Positions 26,017 through 34,878 of a DNA stretch of 64,000 bases are shown in pieces. Made by a program: the position numbers and the translations under genes. Source of the DNA: Devosia sp. SD17-2 (GTDB lineage: Bacteria > Pseudomonadota > Alphaproteobacteria > Rhizobiales > Devosiaceae); assembly GCF_029201565.1 (NCBI RefSeq), contig NZ_CP104002.1:1195001-1259000 (forward strand), written 5' to 3'. Below the pieces are notes generated by a model. The model saw nothing but the letters and a program-made list of their open reading frames with translations, was not told the origin of the DNA and searched no databases. Numbering within the stretch: position 1 is the stretch's first letter; every line of letters begins with the position of its first letter.

Positions 26017-26312
26017 TTATGGACTCCCTGAAAAGCGGTCGCGAGCGCTGCGGCCCAGCGAACGGGCGAGGGAGTAGTGGGCGTTGGTGACAGGGCGATG
26101 ACGGTTCCGTGACTGGGAATGCGGCCCTCCTCATGGCCGAGCATCCCCCGAAATCCGCCAATTGCCTTGTCGAATGCCCGTCCTGGCTCCTCCCAGCCGT
26201 GGGGGCAGATTGCCCAATTGTGACAGTTTCGTCCAGATGGTCAAAAATCAGGTCGGACAACGCTGCGTCGACGCGCTTGTCTGGCGACGGCGTGTCAGGC
26301 CAGACCGGCGGT

Positions 26313-27332
26313 TCAGAACAGCGGGGCGGGGCCCGAGCTTTCGCGCAGCACGAGTTCGACCGGCCATAGCTCATGCACGGCGTCGGCGGGCTTGCCGCTC
26401 AGCACCTGGAGGACGAGATCGCCGATGCGCATGCCCGCCTGGCGCATGGAGGACCGTGTGGTCGACATGCTGGGGTACATGTTGTCGGCGTTGAGATAGG
26501 GAAAGACGTCGTCATGGGCGATCATGGAGACGTCGGTGCCCAAGGTCATGCCGGCCTGGCGGATGGCGCGAAAAACCCCCAGCGCCGTCATCATCGAGCC
26601 GGCGAGAAAGGCAGTGGGGCGAGGGCGCAGCTCCAGCATGTCATGGGCGATGCGATAGGCGACTTCGTCGGTGAACACCGAATTGCTCATCAGCGCGGGA
26701 TCGAACTCGACGCCACGGGCGGAGAGCGCGGCCAGATAGCCCAGTTCGCGATGCTCGGCGAAAGTGCGGCCCTTGATGCCATTGAGCAGGGCGATGCGGC
26801 GGTGGCCAAGATCGAGCAGATGGCTGGTGGCGCGTTCGAGTGCACCCGTATTGTCGATGTCGAGCCAGGCAACCGGCTTGCCGATATTGGTGCGGCCGTG
26901 GAGCACAAAAGGGATGCCTAGCTCGATTAGTAGCGCCGCCCGCTCGTCGTTAAGCGTCGGGGAATGGAGGATCATCGCATCGACCTTCTGGCTGGCGGCC
27001 AGTCGGCGATAGGCGGTGAGTTCTTCTTCGAGGCTACCGACGGTTGTGACAAGAATATCAATATCCTGCTCGGCCATACGGGTGCCGAGACCGGCCAGAA
27101 ACTCGCTGGTGTGCGGGCCGAATTCGTCTGCGCCGCGCAGGATTATGCCGATCGCTCCGGCCCGGCCGGTAGCGAGACGCAGGGCGCTGGCGTTGGGGCG
27201 ATAGCCCAGCTGGTCTGCCGCCTCCGCTACACGCAGGCGCGTGGCTTCCTTTACCTCCGGATAGCCGTTGAGGGCACGACTGACCGTGGTCTGCGACAGG
27301 CCTAAATGCTCGGCGAGGTCCTTTAGTCTCAT
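26313..27332 (-). CDS. thuR: LacI-family transcriptional regulator of the thu operon
   Basis: A 339-residue LacI-type repressor. The N-terminal helix-turn-helix MRLKDLAEHLGLSQTTVSRA and hinge helix (YRPNASALRLATG, about residues 47-60) precede a periplasmic-binding-protein-like sensor domain (GAIGIILRGADEFGPH to AGMRIGDLVLQVLSG). It is divergent from thuE, exactly the thuR-thuEFGKAB arrangement of Sinorhizobium meliloti, where ThuR controls trehalose uptake. Two palindromes related to CAAAGCGCTTTG lie between the genes. The effector is presumably trehalose, a related disaccharide or a metabolite; this is inferred from context. Confidence 0.85.
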   Translation of the reverse strand: MRLKDLAEHLGLSQTTVSRALNGYPEVKEATRLRVAEAADQLGYRPNASALRLATGRAGAIGIILRGADEFGPHTSEFLAGLGTRMAEQDIDILVTTVGSLEEELTAYRRLAASQKVDAMILHSPTLNDERAALLIELGIPFVLHGRTNIGKPVAWLDIDNTGALERATSHLLDLGHRRIALLNGIKGRTFAEHRELGYLAALSARGVEFDPALMSNSVFTDEVAYRIAHDMLELRPRPTAFLAGSMMTALGVFRAIRQAGMTLGTDVSMIAHDDVFPYLNADNMYPSMSTTRSSMRQAGMRIGDLVLQVLSGKPADAVHELWPVELVLRESSGPAPLF

Positions 27333-27461
27333 AGCGGCTTATGGCCCCGATGGTTGTCAGGAGCAGATGCTTTCGGGGACCGAAAAATTCGCTCGTGCCA
27401 CGCCAATAGGGCAGGCAGGGCCCACTGAACAAGGGCTGGCTGCCATCTCCTCCAAAAACCA

Positions 27462-27477
27462 TTCAAAGCGATTTCAA
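27462..27477. promoter_or_regulatory. Candidate ThuR operator O2 (thuR-proximal)
   Basis: TTCAAAGCGATTTCAA matches the perfect thuE-proximal operator at 14 of 16 positions. It lies 130 bases upstream of the thuR start codon and could mediate autoregulation or looping with the other site 216 bases away. Confidence 0.6.
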
Positions 27478-27677
27478 TTTTTGATGCAAGTAGCTGAAAG
27501 TCGCGGTTTTCCCTGAGGTGCGTACATCAGCGCTATTTTAACTTCTGTTTACCAATGGTGGTCAGCCTTCTATCTAAATACTTGATCTGGTTGAATATCC
27601 GCAGGTTCCGCGAAGAAGTTCGTTAATTTGCGGCATGGTTCAGCTTGACAGTGGCGGGAGCCTCTGGTTCCTTTTCG

Positions 27678-27693
27678 TTCAAAGCGCTTTGAA
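27678..27693. promoter_or_regulatory. Candidate ThuR operator O1 (perfect palindrome)
   Basis: TTCAAAGCGCTTTGAA is a perfect 16-bp palindrome with the central CG step and AAAGCGCTTT core typical of LacI-family operators. It lies just downstream of the predicted thuE -10 element, a position where bound repressor would block initiation. Confidence 0.78.
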
Positions 27694-27814
27694 AGCTAGG
27701 CCCAAAAGGGTTGGCGAAGCCGCTTTTCGGGAGGAGCCTTTGTGGTCGAGCGCCTGCGCGCAAGGCCGCGTGCGCGTGCCTCCCTGATTCAGGGTTCTAT
27801 CGGGAGGAAATCCA

Positions 27815-29074
27815 ATGACACTGAAAAAAATGCTCGTGGCGATGATGGCCAGCGTGACACTGGTGGCCAGCGCCGCCCAGGCAGCGGAACTCGCCATTGT
27901 GTCGGGTGACACCGGCACCGGCCTGCAGTTCCTGCAGTCTGAGCTGGAAATCTTCAAGGAGCAGAGCGGGCACAACGTGACCATCGTGCCGATGCCCTCG
28001 TCCACCAGCGACCAGTTCGGTCAGTATCGTCTGTGGCTTGCAGCGGGCAATGCCGACATCGACGTCTACCAGACCGACGTGATCTGGGCGCCTCAGCTCG
28101 CTGACCAGTTCGTCGACCTTACCGAGGCTGCGGCCGATGTTGTCGGCCAGCATTTCCCTTCGGTCATCGAGTCCCAGACCGTCGATGGCAAGCTTGTGGC
28201 CGTCCCGGGCTTCACCGATGCGCCGGCTCTCTACTATCGCACCGACCTGCTCGAAAAATACGGCAAGGACGTGCCCAAGACATGGTCGGAGCTGCATGCC
28301 ACAGCCCAGGAAATCATGGATGGCGAGCGCGCCGAGGGCAAGACCGACATGTGGGGCTTCGTGTTCCAGGGCAATGCCTATGAAGGCCTGACCTGCAACG
28401 CCCTCGAGTGGGTCAACTCCTTTGGCGGTGGCCAGATCATCGAGGCAGACGGCACCATCTCGATCAACAATCCGCAGGCCGTCGCTGCCCTCGAGGAAGC
28501 TGCCAGCTGGATCGGCACGATCTCTCCGGAAGGCAATCTTGCCTATATGGAAGAAGAGAGCCGTGGCGTCTGGCAGCTGGGCAATGCCGTGTTCATGCGC
28601 AACTGGCCCTACGCCTATGCGCTGAGCAACAATGATGACTCGGCCGTGAAGGGCAATTTTGACGTTGCTCCGCTCCCGGCCGGTGAAGGCGAAGGCGCCA
28701 AGTCGTCGGCGACCCTTGGTGGCTGGAACTTCGCGGTTTCGAAGTATTCCGCCAATCAGGAAGCTGCCGTTGAGCTGGCCCTGTTCCTGAGCTCGGAAGA
28801 GTCTCAGAAGCGCCGCGCTATCCAGCAGGCAAACCTGCCCACCGTGCAGTCGCTCTATCAGGATGCAGACGTGCTGGCTGCGTCGCCGTTCATGGCAGCA
28901 TGGGAAGAGATCTTCCAGAATGCCGTGCCGCGTCCGTCCGCGCCGACCCAGGCCAATTATAACGAGGCTTCCTCGCTGTTCTGGAGTGCCGTCCACAATA
29001 CGCTTTCGGGCAATGGTTCGGCCGCTGAAAACCTCGAACTGCTCGAGGTCGACCTCGAAGACCTGCTGAACTGA
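27815..29074 (+). CDS. thuE: Trehalose/maltose-type ABC transporter substrate-binding protein
   Basis: A 419-residue periplasmic binding protein of CUT1 importers. The signal peptide covers residues 1-25 (ends AAQAA). Segments such as QYRLWLAAGNADIDVYQTDV, GFTDAPALYYRTDLL and WGFVFQGNAYEGLTC are typical of ThuE and its maltose/trehalose-binding relatives. The ribosome site GGGAGG precedes ATG. It is the first gene of thuEFGKAB, under the predicted ThuR operator. Rhizobial ThuE binds trehalose, maltose and sucrose. A perfect 11-bp hairpin follows the gene. High confidence because all five downstream genes keep the thu order. Confidence 0.9.
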   Translation: MTLKKMLVAMMASVTLVASAAQAAELAIVSGDTGTGLQFLQSELEIFKEQSGHNVTIVPMPSSTSDQFGQYRLWLAAGNADIDVYQTDVIWAPQLADQFVDLTEAAADVVGQHFPSVIESQTVDGKLVAVPGFTDAPALYYRTDLLEKYGKDVPKTWSELHATAQEIMDGERAEGKTDMWGFVFQGNAYEGLTCNALEWVNSFGGGQIIEADGTISINNPQAVAALEEAASWIGTISPEGNLAYMEEESRGVWQLGNAVFMRNWPYAYALSNNDDSAVKGNFDVAPLPAGEGEGAKSSATLGGWNFAVSKYSANQEAAVELALFLSSEESQKRRAIQQANLPTVQSLYQDADVLAASPFMAAWEEIFQNAVPRPSAPTQANYNEASSLFWSAVHNTLSGNGSAAENLELLEVDLEDLLN

Positions 29075-29090
29075 TATTTTCTGGCAAACC

Positions 29091-29121
29091 GGGAATGCGG
29101 GTGGGTGTCTCCCGCATTCCC
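29091..29121 (+). other. Perfect 11-bp stem-loop between thuE and thuF
   Basis: GGGAATGCGGG and CCCGCATTCCC flank a nine-base loop and no T-tract follows. The position, 17 bases beyond the binding-protein stop codon inside an operon, suggests an mRNA-stabilising or processing element that raises thuE over thuF expression. Confidence 0.7.
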
Positions 29122-29148
29122 CTCCAACACTGACCAGGGGAGGGCTGC

Positions 29149-30125
29149 ATGACAGCCGAGGTGCTGGGTTCCACAACCACGGTTCAGCGACCGGTTCGCT
29201 CCGAACTGATGCAGCAGCGGGTGCGGGCTGCGCGACTGTTCCTTTTGCCGATGATGATCGCCCTGGGGGTGGTCGCCGGCTGGCCATTAGCCCGTTCGAT
29301 CTATTTCTCCTTTACCGATGCCACGCTCAATGACCTCTACGGGGCCGAGTGGATCGGCTTCGCCAATTATTTGCAGATCCGCACGCTCGAGAGCGGACGC
29401 GTCATCTATCGCGGCGTGCTGGCGGACCCCGCCTGGTGGAACGCGGTTTGGAACACGGTGCGCTTCGCCTTCTGGTCCGTGCTCTGGGAAACAGTCCTCG
29501 GCATGATCGTGGCGCTGGTGCTCAATGCCGAATTCAGGGGCCGCGGCATCGTTCGCGCCGCCATCCTCATCCCCTGGGCGATCCCGACCATTGTTTCGGC
29601 GCGCATGTGGAGCTGGATGCTCAACGACCAGTTCGGCATTCTCAATGATCTGGGCATGCGGCTGGGCCTTCTGGCAGCACCCGTCGCCTGGACGGCTTCG
29701 CCCGACACCGCAATGACGGCGGTTCTGGTGGTGGATATCTGGAAGACGACGCCGTTCATGGCGCTGCTGATCCTCGCCGGTCTGCAGATGATCCCGCGGG
29801 ACATTTATGAGGCCGCGGAGATCGACGGCATCCATCCGGTCAAACAGTTCTTCAGGATCACCTTGCCGCTGGTGCGGCCGGCCCTGATGGTGGCGATCAT
29901 TTTCCGCGTGCTGGATGCGCTGCGCATTTTCGACCTGATCTATGTGCTGACGCCGAACTCGTCGGCCACCAAGACGATGTCGGTGATTTCGCAGGAGAAC
30001 CTGTTCCAGTTCAACAAATTCGCCGAAGGGTCCGCGCAGTCGACCCTGCTGTTCCTGCTGATCGCAATCTTCACCATCGTCTATATCTGGCTTGGGAAGG
30101 TCAATTTCGAGGGGGGAGACCGCTG

Positions 30126-30126
<1 letters not shown>
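29149..30126 (+). CDS. thuF: Trehalose ABC transporter permease (MalF type)
   Basis: A 325-residue inner-membrane permease. After a hydrophilic N-terminus (about 25 residues) there are six membrane segments, the first being LFLLPMMIALGVVAGWPLA. The coupling motif YEAAEIDGIHPVKQFFRITL is present at about residues 220-240. As is usual for MalF-like partners, it is the longer of the two permeases. The stop codon overlaps the ATG of the next gene by one base (TGATG). It imports trehalose-type disaccharides with ThuE, ThuG and ThuK; the symbol rests on conserved gene order. Confidence 0.88.
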
Positions 30127-30971
<845 letters not shown>

Positions 30972-30984
30972 AGGAGACGGCCAA

Positions 30985-31992
30985 ATGGCTTCAATCGAAC
31001 TTCGCAACGTCCGCAAGTCCTTCGGCGCCGTCAATGTGATCAAGGGCGTGGACCTTGAGGTCAAGAAGGGTGAGTTCATGGTGTTTGTCGGCCCCTCCGG
31101 GTGCGGCAAGTCCACTCTTCTGCGGCTGATCTCCGGACTGGAAGACATCACCTCGGGCGAGATGCTGTTTGACGGACAGGTGGTCAATCACCTCACGCCC
31201 TCCAAGCGCGGCATCGCCATGGTGTTCCAGTCCTATGCGCTTTACCCGCATATGACGGTCTATGAAAATATGGCGTTCGGGCTCAAGCTCGAGAAGGGCC
31301 ACAGCAAGGACGCGATCCGCCAGCGGGTAGAAAAAGCAGCCGACATGCTGCAGATCCGGCAATATCTGGATCGCCTGCCCAAGCAGCTTTCGGGTGGCCA
31401 GCGCCAGCGCGTGGCCATCGGACGGGCCATCACCCGGGATCCGAAAGTCTTCCTCTTTGACGAGCCGCTGTCGAACCTCGATGCCGCCCTGCGCGTGGCA
31501 ACGCGTATCGAGATCGCCAAGCTTCATGAGGAAATGGACAATGTCACGATGATCTACGTGACCCATGACCAGGTGGAAGCCATGACGCTGGCCGACCGCA
31601 TCTGCGTGTTGCGCGACGGGCTCGTCGAGCAGGTCGGCACGCCCATGGAACTCTACGAGAACCCCAATTCGGTTTTCGTGGCGGGCTTTATCGGCTCGCC
31701 AAAGATGAATTTCATCAGCGGCGACAAGGCCAAGGCCTATGGCTGTCACACCGTCGGCATTCGCGGCGAGCACATTACTATTGTGCCCGAAGGCGGAGCC
31801 TGGAGCGGAACGGTGATCCACACCGAGAACCTCGGCGCGGATTCCTATGTCTATCTCGAGATGGGTACGGAAGAGCCCGTGGTCGTGCGGCTCGACGGCG
31901 CGAATGACTACAAGAGCGGCGATGTCGTGCACATCTCGCCCCTCGAAGAGCGCATTCACCGCTTCGATGAGGCTGGCAAGCCGCTGCGCTAG
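30985..31992 (+). CDS. thuK: Trehalose ABC transporter ATP-binding protein
   Basis: A 335-residue MalK/UgpC-type ATPase: Walker [10 protein letters not shown], signature [14 protein letters not shown], Walker [14 protein letters not shown], switch region THDQVEAMT, and a C-terminal TOBE/regulatory domain (GIRGEHITIVPEG). The ribosome site AAAGGAG precedes ATG. It is closely similar in layout to the polyol ATPase at 5.3-6.4 kb, and MalK-type ATPases of different CUT1 systems can substitute for each other, so cross-use is possible. A long stem-loop follows before thuA. Confidence 0.9.
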   Translation: MASIELRNVRKSFGAVNVIKGVDLEVKKGEFMVFVGPSGCGKSTLLRLISGLEDITSGEMLFDGQVVNHLTPSKRGIAMVFQSYALYPHMTVYENMAFGLKLEKGHSKDAIRQRVEKAADMLQIRQYLDRLPKQLSGGQRQRVAIGRAITRDPKVFLFDEPLSNLDAALRVATRIEIAKLHEEMDNVTMIYVTHDQVEAMTLADRICVLRDGLVEQVGTPMELYENPNSVFVAGFIGSPKMNFISGDKAKAYGCHTVGIRGEHITIVPEGGAWSGTVIHTENLGADSYVYLEMGTEEPVVVRLDGANDYKSGDVVHISPLEERIHRFDEAGKPLR

Positions 31993-32004
31993 GAAATCAC
32001 AACT

Positions 32005-32036
32005 GGCGCGGCGGAAGTTGCATTTCCCGTCGCGCC
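32005..32036 (+). other. Ten-bp stem-loop in the thuK-thuA spacer
   Basis: GGCGCGGCGG pairs with CCGTCGCGCC (one G-T) around a 12-base loop and there is no T-tract. An additional long-range repeat AACTGGCGC (32001-32009) and GCGCCAGTT (32085-32093) could form an alternative structure that excludes the first. The spacer is 174 bp and separates the transport genes from the enzymes, so attenuation or processing is plausible. Confidence 0.5.
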
Positions 32037-32166
32037 TCAACCTCATGCGTCCTGATGCGTTGACCTCGAATGGATTTGAGGGAGGCGCCAGTTTTGCGCT
32101 GATGACCGAGATTAAACACGCGGGCTGGTGCCTCCCCACCGGCCTGGATTGAGCAGGAGACTACCG

Positions 32167-32955
32167 ATGACGATCCGTACCCTCGTCTGGGGCGAGAATG
32201 TCCATGAGCAGAAGAACAAGACGGTGGCTGAGATTTATCCCGAGGGGATGCACAGCCAGATTGCCAAGCTTCTGTCTGCCGATGCCAATTTGTCGGTGAA
32301 GACGACGACGCTGCAGGACCCCGAGCATGGCTGCACCGAAGAAGCGCTGAGCCAGACCGACGTGCTGCTCTGGTGGGGCCACACCGCCCATGACCAGGTG
32401 GATGACGCGGTGGTCAAGCGCGTCATGGAGCATGTCTGGCAAGGCATGGGGCTGATTGTCCTCCACTCGGGACACCACTCGAAAGTCTTCAAGGGCCTGA
32501 TGGGTGCGCCGGCCAACCTTAACTGGCGTGAAGCCGGCGAGCGCGAACGGCTTTGGGTGGTCAATCCCGGTCATCCGATCGCCAAGGGTCTGCCGGCCTA
32601 TTTCGAGCTTGAAAACGAAGAGATGTATGGCGAGCCCTTCACCGTGCCGGAGCCGCTGGAGACGGTGTTCGTGTCCTGGTTCCAGGGCGGAGAAATCTTT
32701 CGCTCGGGCCTGACCTATCGGCGCGGCGCCGGCAATATCTTCTATTTCCGCCCCGGCCACGAAACCTATCCGACCTACCACGATGCGACGGTCGGGCAGG
32801 TGCTGCGCAATGCCGTCAACTGGGCGCATAACGGCGATCGTTATGCCCGACTGATGAAGGCACCCAATGTTCCGGTGGGCGAGGCTATCGAACATATCGA
32901 GGAGCGCGGGCCCAAGCTCAGCGCCGCCGACCATGCGGGTGAAGTGAAGCTATAG
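32167..32955 (+). CDS. thuA: ThuA trehalose-utilisation protein (DJ-1/PfpI-like fold)
   Basis: A 262-residue cytoplasmic protein of the ThuA family, a class I glutamine-amidotransferase-like fold. I chose ATG 32167, preceded by AGGAG. Segments include [54 protein letters not shown] and [14 protein letters not shown]. In Sinorhizobium, thuA and thuB are both required to use trehalose imported by ThuEFGK, and the pathway has been linked to 3-ketotrehalose. The precise reaction of ThuA remains uncertain. It lacks an obvious DJ-1 nucleophile Cys. Confidence 0.9.
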   Translation: MTIRTLVWGENVHEQKNKTVAEIYPEGMHSQIAKLLSADANLSVKTTTLQDPEHGCTEEALSQTDVLLWWGHTAHDQVDDAVVKRVMEHVWQGMGLIVLHSGHHSKVFKGLMGAPANLNWREAGERERLWVVNPGHPIAKGLPAYFELENEEMYGEPFTVPEPLETVFVSWFQGGEIFRSGLTYRRGAGNIFYFRPGHETYPTYHDATVGQVLRNAVNWAHNGDRYARLMKAPNVPVGEAIEHIEERGPKLSAADHAGEVKL

Positions 32956-33133
32956 GCTGGCCGCTGCCCGTCCATTGCCAGCCATGAGCCGGTAATGGAC
33001 GGAGGCGGCGAGGTGGGACTTGATCGTCCGGTGCTCCGGGCGGTGGTGATAGAGTTAGTATCGCAGGCCGGTTCGCTGTCCTGCGATTTTTTGAAACAAT
33101 GAGACGGTCGCTTTGCGGCCAGGGAATGAGACG

Positions 33134-34177
33134 ATGCGTATCCTTATTCTGGGTACTGGTGGCATGGCGAACCAGCATGCCAAGCATTTTGCCGCCATTG
33201 AGGGCGTGACGCTCGCAGGTGGTGTCGACGTGGATCCGGCGCGGGTGGAGGCGTTCAACGCGGCCCATGGTATCGAGCGCGGCTTTGGCTCGCTTGATGC
33301 GGCGCTGGCCTGGGGCGAGTTCGACGCCATCGCCAATGTCACGCCGGACAGCATCCACCATCCAACGACGATGGCGGCGCTCAATGCGGGCAAGCATGTG
33401 TTCTGCGAAAAGCCGCTGGCGACCGACTTTGCCAAGGCCATGGAAATGACCGAGACAGCCGAGCGCCTGGGTCTCGTCAATATGGTGAACCTCACCTATC
33501 GCAATGTGGCGCAGCTGCAGAAGGCCCGCGAGATCGTCCAGTCGGGCCAGATCGGCACGGTCAAGCATTTCGAGGCAAGCTATCTGCAGAGCTGGCTGGT
33601 GTCCAAGGCCTGGGGTGACTGGCGCACGGAAAGCCAGTGGCTGTGGCGCCTCAGCAAGAAGCACGGCTCAAACGGCGTGCTCGGGGACATTGGCGTGCAT
33701 ATTCTCGACTTTGCTGCCTATGGCGCGGGCAGCGATTTCAGCCGGGTGTTCTGCCGGCTCGAAACCTTTGCGAAGGCCGAGAACAACCAGATCGGCGAAT
33801 ATCAGCTCGATGCCAATGACAGCTTCGCCATGACCGCGCAGCTGGAAAACGGCGCATTGGGCGTGATCCATGCCACGCGTTGGGCGACGGGCCACTTCAA
33901 TGAACTGCGCCTGCGCGTCTATGGCGAAAAGGGGTCGGTGGAAGTGCAACACCGGCACGACTGGTCCAAGCTCTTTACCTGCCTTGGCGATGATATCGAG
34001 ACCGGGACCTGGAGCGAAGTGGCGGTCGATCCGGTGCCGACGAATTACATGCGCTTTGCCGAAGCGGTGAACTCGGGACGTAATCTGGAGCCAAGCTTCC
34101 GCCACGCGGCCAATATTCAAAAGGTGCTGGACCTTGGTACGGTGACCGACCGGGATCGTACCGAACACCGGGTCTGA
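33134..34177 (+). CDS. thuB: ThuB, Gfo/Idh/MocA-family dehydrogenase for trehalose catabolism
   Basis: A 347-residue NAD(P)-dependent oxidoreductase. The N-terminal Rossmann motif ILGTGGMANQH (residues 4-14) and the conserved catalytic-Lys motif CEKPLATDFAKAM (about residues 95-107) are followed by the alpha/beta substrate domain with GDIGVHILDFA. It is thought to oxidise trehalose or a derivative at C3 in partnership with ThuA. I start it at ATG 33134; a TTG seven codons upstream is possible. The 178-bp gap after thuA has no gene. The operon ends in a strong bidirectional terminator. Confidence 0.88.
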   Translation: MRILILGTGGMANQHAKHFAAIEGVTLAGGVDVDPARVEAFNAAHGIERGFGSLDAALAWGEFDAIANVTPDSIHHPTTMAALNAGKHVFCEKPLATDFAKAMEMTETAERLGLVNMVNLTYRNVAQLQKAREIVQSGQIGTVKHFEASYLQSWLVSKAWGDWRTESQWLWRLSKKHGSNGVLGDIGVHILDFAAYGAGSDFSRVFCRLETFAKAENNQIGEYQLDANDSFAMTAQLENGALGVIHATRWATGHFNELRLRVYGEKGSVEVQHRHDWSKLFTCLGDDIETGTWSEVAVDPVPTNYMRFAEAVNSGRNLEPSFRHAANIQKVLDLGTVTDRDRTEHRV

Positions 34178-34196
34178 CCCGGAGCCAGACGTAAAA

Positions 34197-34226
34197 AAGG
34201 CCCGCCTCTCGCATGAGGCGGGCCTT
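34197..34226. terminator. Bidirectional terminator between thuB and the lipoprotein gene
   Basis: AAGGCCCGCCTC and GAGGCGGGCCTT form a perfect 12-bp stem with a TCGCAT loop. On the minus strand it is followed by a run of T's (TTTTTTACG) and on the plus strand by CTCTATT. It ends both the thu operon and the converging lipoprotein gene. Confidence 0.88.
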
Positions 34227-34237
34227 CTCTATTCGCA

Positions 34238-34699
34238 TCAGTTGAGGCCGAACATCTGCTTGGCGGCGTTTTCGGCGGCGTCGCCGGCCTGCTTGACCTG
34301 CTCATCGCTGAGGCCAGCGGTACGGGCGGCGGCTTCAGCCTGGGTGCGCGCCTCGACAACAGCCTCCCGCTTCTGTGCGTCAGTCAGCGTTACGTTATCG
34401 ATCTGGGTCTGTACGTTGTCGATCTGGGTCTGCACGTTATCGACCGCCTCCTCGACGGTGACGTCAGTGCCGGGGATGCCCCCCTCAGGGTTGACCTCGA
34501 CGCTTACTGCAGGAGGCGGCGTCACTTCGACGGTGACGGGTGCGGCAGGCGTGGTTTCCACGACGACTGGCGCCGCTGGAGTGGTTTCCACCACGACAGG
34601 CGCAGTTGTTTCGGCAGCCGGCTGATCGGGCGTGTCGCCGCCACAGGCGGCCAGGGTCAGTGTCGCAGCGAGCATTGCAGCGATGGCGATGGGTTTCAT
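34238..34699 (-). CDS. Predicted lipoprotein with tandem repeats, unknown function
   Basis: A 153-residue protein beginning MKPIAIAAMLAATLTLAACGG, a lipoprotein signal with lipobox LAAC. The middle is built of Thr/Pro/Val-rich repeats (APVVVETTPA twice, then diverged APVTVEVTPP). It is followed by a heptad tandem DNVQTQI-DNVQTQI-DNV encoded by two near-perfect 21-bp DNA repeats at 34392-34433, which predicts a short coiled coil. The C-terminal third is Ala/Glu/Gln-rich and helical. I do not recognise the family. A periplasm-facing envelope role is inferred. Repeat number may vary between strains. Confidence 0.75.
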   Translation of the reverse strand: MKPIAIAAMLAATLTLAACGGDTPDQPAAETTAPVVVETTPAAPVVVETTPAAPVTVEVTPPPAVSVEVNPEGGIPGTDVTVEEAVDNVQTQIDNVQTQIDNVTLTDAQKREAVVEARTQAEAAARTAGLSDEQVKQAGDAAENAAKQMFGLN

Positions 34700-34824
34700 A
34701 TTTTTTCTCTTCAACGACAGGGGCTCACGCCTCTTCACAGGGCGGTGATTAAGCTGTCCGATGGAAAAGCGTCGAAGTTGCGGTGCCAATATGACCATGT
34801 TTCGGCGCAATTGCGGCCCAGACG

Positions 34825-34855
34825 ACAAAAAGAAAAGGGCGCCGCGGGGGCGCCC
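34825..34855 (-). terminator. Terminator downstream of the 5'-nucleotidase gene
   Basis: On the minus strand GGGCGCC and GGCGCCC form a 7-bp stem with a five-base loop, followed by TTTTCTTTTTG. It lies 24 bases beyond the stop codon. Confidence 0.75.
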
Positions 34856-34878
34856 CTCCTGAGTTGGCAGTCAACCGC

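Larger units (their letters stand above)
27333..27814. promoter_or_regulatory. 482-bp divergent thuR/thuE control region
   Basis: No gene is supported. On the plus strand a perfect -35 TTGACA (27645-27650) is followed, 17 bases later, by a weak -10 TTCCTT (27668-27673). The perfect operator palindrome begins four bases beyond it, covering the expected transcription start of thuE. A second, imperfect palindrome lies near thuR. The region is noticeably more AT-rich than the flanking genes, as expected for a regulatory spacer. Confidence 0.6.

Noticed and set aside
30991..32139. A long minus-strand frame opposite thuK
   Set aside because: It mirrors the ATPase coding sequence. The plus-strand reading has all ABC motifs and a ribosome site, the minus-strand reading none.
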